Positions 9,103-18,412 of a stretch of DNA of 26,769 bases are shown in pieces. The translations under genes were made by a program, and so were the position numbers. This stretch comes from Podochytrium sp. JEL0797 (Eukaryota > Chytridiomycota > Chytridiomycetes > Chytridiales > Chytriomycetaceae). The stretch is from assembly GCA_027596195.1 (NCBI GenBank), contig JADGJG010000267.1:1-26769 (forward strand). The letters run 5' to 3'. The number at the start of each line of letters is the position of its first letter. The stretch's first letter is position 1. The notes below the pieces were generated by a model that saw only the letters and a program-made list of their open reading frames with translations, made no database searches and was not told the DNA's origin.

Positions 9103-12100
9103 TTATTGATTTTCGTTCGATTCTACTTTTGATCTGCAAAAGTGACACGCCCCTTCCTGCAAATACTGATAGTTCCACTCATCATCCATAAAGAAATGCT
9201 GGCAATGCGGGCACATCATAATCGACGCGTCTGCGTGAGAGACTTTGAAGTACTTTTTGCCCAAGCAGACTTTCCCCCAATCTTGAACAAACACGTCTCT
9301 GCTTTGAAGTTCTGCGAGGTCCGCCTTATCTAATCGCAAGAAAGACCCCGACCGATCGAGACCTTCAATTTGTCTGTTGACTTCATTCTCTGACGACATT
9401 CGAGATTTCCCCTTCTTCCCCCGCTTCTCGAGTTCCATATGATCTCTTGTTGTCGAAGGCTCTCTTGCAATCAAACTGACCGCCTCAGCATCCGAAATCC
9501 CATCTGCAAGTACAAACTCCACAAGCGGGAGCAACTGAAACGAAAACATAGACCTCACGAACCGCTCTTGACACTCAATACACGAATCCCCCTTCGCATT
9601 CAACATTGGATTCGCAGTCGAGCAAGCAAAACAAACAGGCAACAAGTCGTCCCTGTCCTCTGCCGGTTTCCCACGAATCGTGAGCGACGAAATATCCGAC
9701 ACGTTTTCCCACTCGGCTGGGATTTTAAAGTTTTGAAGCCTTTCGTATCCGTATCGGGCGAGTTTGAAGGCTCCCATTCCGCGCGAAATTTTGATGAGGG
9801 CGTAGAGGATGTATGCTTTTGAGACGCCGGATGGGGCTGGGACTTTCATGGTGAAGTTCAAGAGGAAGGTTGCCATGCTGAGGAGGGATTCGGAAACGTG
9901 GGAGGTGAAGGGTTCGTTTACGAATTTGCGGACAGAGTGGAAGGCAAAGTAGACTTCGGAGGTTTCTCTGTGGCGTTCGAAGGCTGAGAGGGACTCAATT
10001 TGGGATTCGGAGAGCTTGCTGTAGGGCGCTTCGTTTGGGATTGTTTGGAGATGTTCCATTGATAGTAGCCAGTAGTAGTATGATGCGTCGTTGAACCGCC
10101 ATTCGGTTACTGCATTTTTGGCGAGACGTTCCAAAACCCGCATTGCCTCGTCTGGTCTTCCAGCCTTTCTATAATTCAGCTGCGCCTCCATAAATCTATC
10201 ATTCATGGCAAGCCATGTGGCATACGGAAGATAGATTTGTGGAGAAAACTCGGGGTACGTTTCTGCAATCCGGAAAGCCTCGTCCCATTGCATGAGTTCA
10301 ATATGAAGCGCGAGCAAGTGACTGATATCTCCCATTTTTATGAGACATTCTGCAGAGTAGGGATGGTGATTGTACTTTCGAAAGTAATAGAGGCATCGGC
10401 TCAGTGCTTTTGAGTCGCTTTTCTTGAGTTTGCGTGTGATTTCAATTAGACGGTCAACTGCTCCACTTGGACCAATGATATTGATGGCTTGTAGATAGTC
10501 TCCAACTTCAATGTATGTGTTGGCGGCTGCGAGCAAGTCATTGCGGTCTTGTTGTATTTGCGCTTTTCGTTTGAGAATATCGAGCGGATCCATGTTCGTT
10601 TCAGAGGCGATTTGGGTGGCATAATCCCACATGTTCAAGTCGGTGTACATTTGAATAGCTCTTGTATGGTTTCCAGCTCTTTTGAACAAACGCGCGGCCT
10701 GTAGTGAGCAGAGGTGAGTATTTCAGTCTTCAAAGAGCGGTTCCAATTAATTACCTCATGGAATTTGCTGATATACGCGTTAATCTCTCCAACCACATTG
10801 TCCATTTCATATTTCCCGTCATGCTTCATTCTCTCAATGAGTTTGATCAAATCTAAATATTGCGAGTCCCTCAATCGCACAAACGCTTTCTTTGCGACTT
10901 CAAAGTTGAGGCCTTCCAAGGAATCCATCGCCAATCGTCTCCAGTCATTTTCAGTAACTCCCAAGCAAGCCACTTTGTAGGCAGGATCGAAATCTTTCTT
11001 GTCCAAATACCGTTCGAGGGATGTGGATTGGGGAACGTCAACGGCCGTCATGTTGTAAATGTGCAGGCAGAATATGCGAGATCCTTTGAATCCGACAACG
11101 AATCCTTGCATCTTTTGTTGATGGGATAAGAAGGTTCCTGTCTTGACATTCAACACTCCGTTTCCAGAGTAGCAGAGCATATCATCCAACTCTGAATTCC
11201 AAGCCACACTGTTCGCATTAGGCTCTTGAAACAAGAGCTCCTTTGTCTTGAGACAGTAAACCAGACACGTGTTGTGGTCGTCCACAACCGCCAGTTTCGT
11301 TCGACTTGGGTTCAGGTCCAAGCACCGAATCGGAGTGTTTTGTTTGATCAATGGAATGGGGAACGGATTGTTGAGCAGGACTTGAAATATCTGGCCATTT
11401 TTCATTCCCACCAACAGACCTTCCTGTCCTTTGGGACCTCCAATGGTTTTGATGTATCGGATCAGAGAGTCCAAGTTCCATTCACGCTCCTTGTCGCCGT
11501 TGAACTGATACATTTGAAGCTTCTTTTCGAGGCAGAGAATAATGTGTTGGGATGTGACGACGAGGAGGTTGCAGTCGAGTTTTTTTTGGAGCTTTTCCTT
11601 GATTCGGTAGTGCATGTCTGTTGCGTCGTCGTGGAACAGCTCGTAGATAATGATTCTGTCGGGTAGCTGAACAGCCAATCGGTCCTTATATAAGGCGATT
11701 TTCTTCACGTAATCTCGGCATTTGATTCGAGCCCGTTGGTCCGTTGCCAAATGCTGAATCACTACATCCGTCATATTCTCACGAAACGCGTATCGCTCGT
11801 TATACAAGCCATGCACCGTATTGAACACAATCTGATGAATCGAAATGGTTCCATCATTGCACCCGACCGCGACATAATTCTGCTTCGGCTTCACTTTACA
11901 ACACCACACCCAACTCTCCTTCTCACACACAACCCCCAACTTAATCCCCTCCGCAGTCCACAACGTAACCTTCTGATCCGACCCCCCGACCACCGCAAAA
12001 TCCCCACTCGAAAAGAACGAAACGCAAGTCGGATCGAACCCGAGACTCCGCTCCTTCCCGACCTGTCGGCCGTTGAGTTGGAAAAAGGCGAGTTTCTGGT

Positions 12101-12977
12101 TCCAATCTGTGACGGCGAGGAGGTCCATCTCCTTTTCGGTCGAGCGACTCCATTGGAGGGACCAGACGGGAGAGGTTCCGCGTTCGATTCGTACTTTTTC
12201 TTCGCCAGTGTGGGTTCGGATAGAGACGTGCCCGTTGAAGAGGCCGAGGGCGAAGGATTGGCCGTCGTTTGTCCAGGAGGCTGTTAAAATACGCGCGGGG
12301 ACCTAAGAGTTGTGATTTTTTTTTAGAACGAATCAAAGGGGGGGTGGGTGGGGGAAGGAAGATGGAGGGGAAATTCGTTTTTACTTTGTGTTTGGTCACG
12401 TTTTTTTGCTCCGGAGACCACAACCCGAAATCCGACGACGTACAAGAAAGCACTTGACCCGTGACGGGGTTGTGCGACAAGGCCTGAATCGAATCCGAGT
12501 GAGAGTATTTGAGAATGCCTTCCATTTTGGAACTCCAAATGACAACTTGTTTGTCGGCCCCTCCCGACGCGAATCTGATCACCAAGATTAATGGGACGTT
12601 GGCCGAAAGTGAAAGAGTCGAAACCTGGAACCGTCGGCAGAGTAATCAACGGCGTAGACGTTGTCTTTATGGGCTTTCAGAGATTGAATCAATTCTCCTT
12701 CGGCAACGTCGTAAATGAGAACTTCGGATCCAGCTCCAACGACAAGCTGACTTCCGTCGGGCTGAAATGGTTGATTTTCAAAACCAACGCGTTCAGAAAA
12801 GAGGCGCCAGGGAGGCTTCTTCTCACCTTGAAAGTCAGATCATAGATTGGAAGTTTATGGCCATCGCGATCGTTGACTGTGTCCGACCTGAATTTTTCGC
12901 AGAGTAGATGAGATTTGGGAATAGCGCATTGATTCAAAACGAGTTTTTTCGGGGTACCAGGTCAAGAATGTGCGCAT
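9103..12977 (-). CDS. IFT122: Intraflagellar transport protein IFT122
   Basis: IFT122 is a core subunit of IFT complex A, which drives retrograde transport in cilia and flagella and loads membrane cargo. Six exons (12958-12977, 12827-12887, 12625-12761, 12385-12574, 10755-12302, 9103-10698) give 1183 residues. The first exon has only 20 coding bases (MRTFLT plus TG); the split codon restores MRTFLTWSDTV, matching the family start. WD40 repeats fill about the first half ([56 protein letters not shown]). TPR-type helical repeats follow ([38 protein letters not shown]). Two zinc-ribbon cysteine clusters lie near residues 1008 (CFAC ... CIEC) and 1154 (CPHC ... CHFC). Length and order match the family end to end. 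The gene implies a motile, flagellated life stage. Confidence 0.97.
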
Positions 12978-13038
12978 GGTGGGCTTCGCGTTGGAGGGAA
13001 GTTTTCAAAAACTTGACAATTCCAAACAAGAAAAGGAA

Positions 13039-13044
13039 TTTATT
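13039..13044 (-). other. Candidate polyadenylation signal of the TSNAXIP1-like gene
   Basis: A minus-strand AATAAA starts 3 nt past the stop codon at 13047. Only 69 nt separate that stop from the IFT122 ATG, so this 3' end and the IFT122 promoter overlap. The motif is seen; its use is inferred. Confidence 0.35.
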
Positions 13045-13046
13045 TA

Positions 13047-14260
13047 TCACTGCGAAATAGGACCCTGTTGCAATCTTGTCAGCATTGATAGCTCCTCCAA
13101 TTTCTGCGTTATCAGATTAGATGCGTCGCGAATAGAGTGGGAAAAAAATATGAGACCTTGTTCACCGAATCCAACTCTATAGTCAAGAAATTCACTTTGG
13201 TGTTGACCCTTTCCAGCTGTGTCTGCATAGCTGCAATGCCTTCCTTTAGCCGCTCTTTTTCCTGTAATTGGAAGTTGTTTTGAATTTAGACCCTTAATGG
13301 CGGACAAGCGACTCAACTTGAGGGTCACAAAGTTCGTCCGCTTCCTCTTCTTTGTGCATTTCGGAATAATACCCGTCGTCATACTTTTGATACAGCTCTG
13401 TTTGAGAAGAGCTTGAGCGTAGTCAGTGAATCAACCCGGGATTTTACCTTGAAAAATATCGCTCTCGGAAGCCTTCGCCAGAAACCAATCGTTGATGAAC
13501 ACTTTACGGCCCTTGAATTTGAAGTTCATTTTTTGGTTTTCGTCTGCGTCGCAGTGAGTGTGTGAGAGCCCCCTTCCCCTCCACTCACCTTTAATATTTT
13601 CCAGCTCATTCTTGAACAAATCCCCCAAATACCGAATAAAAGCATTATCCAACTTCTCATGCCTCTTCTTCAACGCATCATTCACACTCTCCACCGCTTC
13701 CAAATTATACTTCAACTCGGTAACCCTCACCAACTCCTTCCCCAGCATTTCGGGCGTCCCAATCTCGCAAATCAGTTTCTGAATCTTGCCGCACAGGTAT
13801 TCCTGCTCGTTTTGGTGGTTCGCGAGGCTTTCGAGGACGAGGTCGTATTCGCGTTTGATTTCGGCGAGGACGTGTTGGTGTGTTGTGAAGCGCGAGATGA
13901 GGAGGTTGAAGATTTTGTCGTAGGCGGTGAGGCGGGGGAGGGATGGGGTGGGAGAGGTGGGGTCGAGTTTTTTGATCTGTGGCCCCGGGAAAGGGAATAT
14001 GGCCAACTCGTTAGCACCTTGCACCCCCTTCCCTTTTAGAATACTATCTTCCTCACTTCAGCTATTCGAGAGTATATTGATTCCATAAACGCGTCGTTTC
14101 CAGCATGACGGTGGGAATCATGGTCCTCAGCAATCTCAAGTTTGGCCATCAAGTCGCGCGAAAACAGTTTGGGGAGGTGAAAGAAACGCGCTGTGCGTTT
14201 GCGTTCTTGGTGCAGGAAATCGGTTTCGGTCGTCAGGACGACCTTGCATTTCGATTTCAT
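13047..14260 (-). CDS. Coiled-coil protein with TSNAXIP1-like N-terminal region
   Basis: Six exons (14057-14260, 13589-13976, 13448-13543, 13306-13397, 13157-13261, 13047-13103) give 313 residues. The segment at about residues 80-130 (YDKIFNLLISRFTTHQHVLAEIKREYDLVLESL) resembles the N-terminal domain of translin-associated factor X-interacting protein 1 and related sperm/flagellum proteins. There, a conserved IKxEYD motif precedes coiled coil. The rest is helical and charged: KELVRVTELKYNLEAVESVNDALKKRHEKL, and near the end EKERLKEGIAAMQTQLERV followed by FLTIELDSVNK. There is no signal peptide or membrane segment. It lies directly upstream of IFT122 on the same strand with 69 nt between them, which fits a flagellar role. 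Exon joins are firm; the family name is tentative. The exact start could lie further upstream, though ATG 14260 is the first methionine of the open frame. Confidence 0.72.
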
Positions 14261-14330
14261 TTTTTCAGGCGAGGGGTCTGCTGGTGGGCTTGAAAATCTC
14301 CTTTTTTGCGAACCATGCCCTTGCAAACCA

Positions 14331-14347
14331 CCCCCCCCCCCCCCCCC
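14331..14347. repeat. Poly-C run of 17 bases
   Basis: An unbroken C homopolymer on the plus strand, in the 165-nt gap between the RAD54 stop (14426) and the TSNAXIP1-like ATG (14260). Its length is likely to be uncertain in the assembly. Confidence 0.85.
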
Positions 14348-14425
14348 TCACTCGTCCCCGTCAACTCACTTCCTCGCTAAAAATGCTTGCACTTTATTTT
14401 TTGATTTGTTGGTATTCTTTTCAAG

Positions 14426-17400
14426 TCATGGCCCCATCACTGCCCCAACCTCCACGTTCGAACACTCATTCTCAAACACAAAAGTAACCACCCCCGTCTT
14501 CCCCGCCGCCTCCTTCAACACCCCATCCTTCATTTTCCCCAAATCCTCCACCCCAAAGTGATTCCACTGACTCGTATCCATCGCTGTCGCCCCCGCACTC
14601 ATTTTGTTGGGTTTCTGCACCTGTCGTCCGCGGATACATCGCTTGCATTTGAACGTGTCGTGTGTGTCGCAGGCGGTGGTTGTGTTGAGGATGAAGAGTT
14701 TGCGGAGCTCTTCTTGCGAAAAGTGGCGTTCGCCGTCGACGGCTTCGTCAATGACGGAGCTCGAGAGGGATTGTTTGTGTGCTTGGCGTTGGAAAATTTT
14801 TTCTTCGATGGAGCCTGTTGTTGTTGTCGTTGTTGTTGGGGGGGGTTGTGCAAGGGGTGGTGAGGAATAGGTGGGTGGAACGGAATTGATAGAAATAAAA
14901 AATTCACCTGTTGCAATGAATCGGTAGATGAAGCACGTTTTCTTTTGTCCGTCTGTTAATGGAAAGGGGTTGGGGGTCAGATACGCTCCATACGAAGGAA
15001 CACTGTCCGCTCACCTCTCCACACACGAGCAAGGGCTTGAGCATCATTCGCAGGATTCCAATCCGGATCAAACAGCACAAGTCGATTTGCTCCAACCTAA
15101 AACGAGGATCGAATTTGAGCAACCTCGAGAAAGTCTTTCTCATCGAAAAAAAATACTCACCAAATTCAAACCACAACCACCCGCTTTACTACTCAACAAA
15201 AATACAAACTCCTTGCCCAACGGATCATTGAATTGGTCCACGAGTTTCTGCCGCTTTGGGATCGTCATGGATCCATCGAGCCGCAACACGCCCCACTGGT
15301 TCGCGCGACACATTTTGTCAAACAAGTCCAGGGTTTGCGTGTAATTGCTGATGAGTACGATTTTGTCGTTTGCGGCTCTGTTGTATTTTGTGAGAAATGG
15401 AGAAAAAAAGGCAACAAAGAGAAAAAAAACTCACTTGATCTTCCCCAACATATTATACAACAACATCATCTTGCCCGCAAACTGCGGCTGACACATGTCC
15501 GCATTGAACCCGGGTGGAAACGCGTCCTTGCCGAAAAACTCGTACCCGAGTGCTGGGTGGTTGCACAGCTTCTTGAGCAGCGTGATGGCTTTGAGGGGTT
15601 GCGAGCCGACACCGTTGAGTAGTTTTTTGGTCTCTGGGGACGAGCAGAAGGATTCGTACAAGGCGAGTTGGAGCGGGGTGAATTTGCAAAAGACAACGTG
15701 TTCGTATTTGGTTGGGACTGATGTGATTGGGATGAGGGTAGGTTAGCGAATCGACCAAATAGTTTCACAACGTACATCACGCGAGAACCACAAGAAAGAA
15801 AAAAATTCGGGAAAAACTCACGAAATTTCGTCAACAACTCCGCCGTTCTCCTAATAATAAACTTATTCGCAATCACCAACAACTCCTTCAACTTTTCATC
15901 CCCCTTCTCCCGATCCGCCTGCAACGCCATCGAATCCCTCCCTCGTTGAATCGGATTCTCAAAGTTTTTGCGAAACTCAGCCTCCGTGCCCAACACCCCC
16001 GGGATCGCAAACGACAGTAAGCTGTAGTACTCCACGAGATCGTTTTGCACGGGGGTTCCGGTGAGGATCACGCGGCGTTTCGCGTTCAGGCCGTTGAGGG
16101 AGACGTAGGTTTGCGAGTCGGCGTTTTTGAGGCGGTGGCCCTCGTCGCACATGAGGAGGCCGATTTCGGTGCGGGAGAGGAGTTCGGAGTAGCCGCGGAG
16201 GGATTCGTAGGAGATAATGAGGACTGTGTGTGTTTTTTGTCTTGGCGCGTGAGAAAAGTCGGAATTCTGCAATGGGGTCGAACAAACCAGGTTGAGTCAC
16301 CCCCCTCCCCTTGGCCGCCACAAACTGCTCCAAATCGCGTGAAGACTGCTCCCTCCCGCCCTTGTTGTCGCATGCGAGAGAATTGATGCGATGCGGGCCG
16401 AGCCATTTTTTCAATTCGTTGGACCAGTTCTTGACGAGACTCGAGGGACAGACGATGATGGCCTAAATATGAGTCAGTTTGTTTGAATAGTGTGTTTCCT
16501 GGATTTGTTTAGTTTTGGTAATTTTTTACCTTTTCGATGGTGGGTTTTCCGGGTTCGGGGGATTGACGCAGGAGTGTCCAGAGGATTGTGATGCATTGGA
16601 GCGTTTTCCCGAGTCCCTTTATAATGTGGATATGATTCAGGACGTTTGTACAATTGAGAGAGGGGGGAGGGGGGGCTGAAGGTGATTCGTTGGCTTCAAA
16701 GATCACGCGCAGTAACGCGTTTTTTTCGCAATTCGCGTTTGCCATTTCATTTCCAATTCGATCGATTCAGAAAGCGTCCACGTGGGCGAAAGTCAGTTTG
16801 GGGCCGGGCTCTCGGTCTTTGATTGGAGGGAAGGAAGTCGCGTCGAACGGAAACAACCGAGCGCTCTCCCTTTCGCGGCAAAAAACCCCCAGAGCCATTA
16901 CCATCTCATCCGCCATGATACATCCAAAGCAATTCTCCTTTTTGATGCCAACCAGACAATCGTACAAGAATTTCACGCCTTCGACTTGGTGTTTCCGCAG
17001 CACTTTGGCCAAGATAGGATCAATCACGACATGGACTTGCTGCATGGGTTGAGGTTTGCCAATAGCAGTGGATTTGGTTCGTTCGAAGAGTTCGACCTGA
17101 GAATGTGGTTGAGTCAGTGTCGGACTTTGGGCGGATGATTCTTTGTCGGATCCATTCATACTTGAGACATGATGTGAGGAGTAAAGAGAATGATTGCGCC
17201 TTCCTGTTCAGGGTCGTGGACAGGGCCTTGGATTCTGTTGACCTTTGGAAGCACGCGTCAGTTGGACAGTATTCCGACTCACGAAAACGAGCACCAGCGC
17301 ACCTGGGATCGCACGCCCAGAATCGAGCCCTGCTTGAATCCCGAGCCTAGAAACTTCTCGCCGGAGCCTTTGACGGTCAGTGGTTTGAATTTGAAATTTG

Positions 17401-17620
17401 GGGCGGACATCGGGGCGAGGAGGCGACGCGGGGCAATGGCTGAGGAAGTTGAGGAGGCACCGCCGGCGAGGGTGATGTTCGATGCCTTGTTGGAGTTGAT
17501 CAGGATGGAGCCCTTCTGCGGGATGGAGGCAAGCAAGGCTTGCTTTGGCGTGGGCTTCTTGAGCTTCTTTGGCGGTGACTGGGAAGTGACAAAGTCGTCA
17601 TCATCGTCACTGAGGGGCAT
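14426..17620 (-). CDS. RAD54: RAD54 DNA repair translocase (Snf2 family)
   Basis: RAD54 is a double-stranded-DNA-dependent ATPase that works with Rad51 in homologous recombination. Eleven exons (17303-17620, 17162-17242, 16902-17096, 16530-16616, 16288-16462, 15822-16223, 15435-15717, 15161-15377, 15015-15096, 14908-14952, 14426-14814) give 757 residues. Visible motifs are [14 protein letters not shown], the Walker A region split by an intron ([13 protein letters not shown], near residue 199), DEGH with HRLKN (near 312), [16 protein letters not shown], then helicase motifs [20 protein letters not shown] and [16 protein letters not shown]. The C-terminal [23 protein letters not shown] is diagnostic of Rad54. 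The intron inside Walker A is 285 nt, far longer than the others. ATG 17620 is the first methionine of the open frame ([10 protein letters not shown]). Confidence 0.96.
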
Positions 17621-17749
17621 TTGGAGTGTGCTGGGTGTGGAGGGGTTGGTGTTGTGGAGGGATGCGGATGGGATGGATGGGATGGGATGAGGAAGGGTCA
17701 CTCAGAAACAGAGTTTTCGGACAACACAAAAACCGCGCAAAAAACAGCC
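17621..17749. promoter_or_regulatory. Divergent promoter between RAD54 and the Spo12-like gene
   Basis: 129 nt separate two head-to-head start codons. A GGATG-type repeat-rich tract (about 17660-17695) fills part of it. No obvious MluI cell-cycle box (ACGCGT) lies inside this gap. A compact shared promoter is inferred from geometry. Confidence 0.45.
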
Positions 17750-18129
17750 ATGGACGCCAACGCCAACACCACCGCCAAAACCACCACGGCCACCACCAGC
17801 AACCTCCCCGCGAAGCACCCCTTCTTCAAGCAGGGCGGCGGAAAGGGCGCCTTCCTCTCGCCAACGGACCAGATCCAGTCGCCAGCAACAAAGAAGATCG
17901 AGTCAAAGAGAAAGCATCTGATGACGGGGTGTGTATTGTAGTACTTGTAGCGAGTGAGAGTGTTTATATCTGTAAGAGCGATGCGCACGAGTCGCTAGAA
18001 CACGCTCCTACAGAACTTCGTTCCTCGATCATCACCATCGCATCGCTAACCTTGTCTATCTTTTGCAGCATCAAGCCAAAGAACCTGGGCGCAAAACTCT
18101 TCGAGACCGCAAACGAGGCTGCCGAATAA
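17750..18129 (+). CDS. Small basic protein, possibly Spo12-like
   Basis: Two exons (17750-17928 and 18069-18129) give 79 residues; the join restores a glycine codon (MTG-IKPKNLG). The first 20 residues are Ala/Thr/Asn-rich. The conserved-looking core is HPFFKQGGGKGAFLSPTDQ, then SPATKKIESKRKHL, then KPKNLGAKLFETAN. The pattern of a Ser-Pro site, a basic KK...K..H segment and a KPKxL motif recalls the Spo12 family of small mitotic-exit regulators. I rate that as a suggestion only. It has two SP sites that a cyclin-dependent kinase could use. It shares a 129-nt divergent promoter region with RAD54. A plus-strand AATAAA at 18231-18236 is a candidate polyadenylation signal. Confidence 0.65.
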
Positions 18130-18412
18130 AGAACCACGTACATCGAGACACCATCAAGCTCAAAGACAAAACACTCTTTGCGCGAAACATTCACATAATC
18201 TACTTCCCCTTTCCCCCTTTTTGTTGTTGTAATAAAACATCTGTTCAAAACTCGCGTTTTTGTGTGTTTTCAGAGTCAGCTTGATGAGGGTCGGAACGGA
18301 CGCACCGTTCAATCTTCACAAATCACGTTGAAGACCCGAAATCACTTGTTTCCCCAGCGGTTGGTGCTGTGATGTGCAAAAAGCAGAAATTGTCTCAAAA
18401 AAATAACAGCGA
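18130..18412. promoter_or_regulatory. 3' UTR of the Spo12-like gene and upstream region of DNAI7
   Basis: A 283-nt gap between two plus-strand genes. It holds the AATAAA at 18231 and, after it, about 175 nt that must include the DNAI7 promoter. I looked for an RFX X-box and found no convincing full match. Confidence 0.4.

Noticed and set aside
10714..12287. Plus-strand open frames up to 183 codons
   Set aside because: All are antisense to the IFT122 exons, which match the family end to end.
12931..12957. Donor at 12941 for IFT122 intron 1
   Set aside because: Using GTTTTG there puts exon 2 out of frame; the donor GTACCC at 12957 restores MRTFLTW-SDTV, which matches the family.
14331..14347. 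Poly-C run as a functional i-motif or regulatory element
   Set aside because: A single homopolymer without further C-tracts of regular spacing; sequencing slippage is the simpler view.
16654..17138. Plus-strand open frames of 118-132 codons
   Set aside because: Antisense to RAD54 exon 3 and its long intron; no recognisable domain.
17621..17701. Upstream extension of RAD54 from a non-ATG codon at 17701
   Set aside because: The frame is open but begins with GTG; ATG 17620 is the first methionine and leaves room for the divergent promoter.
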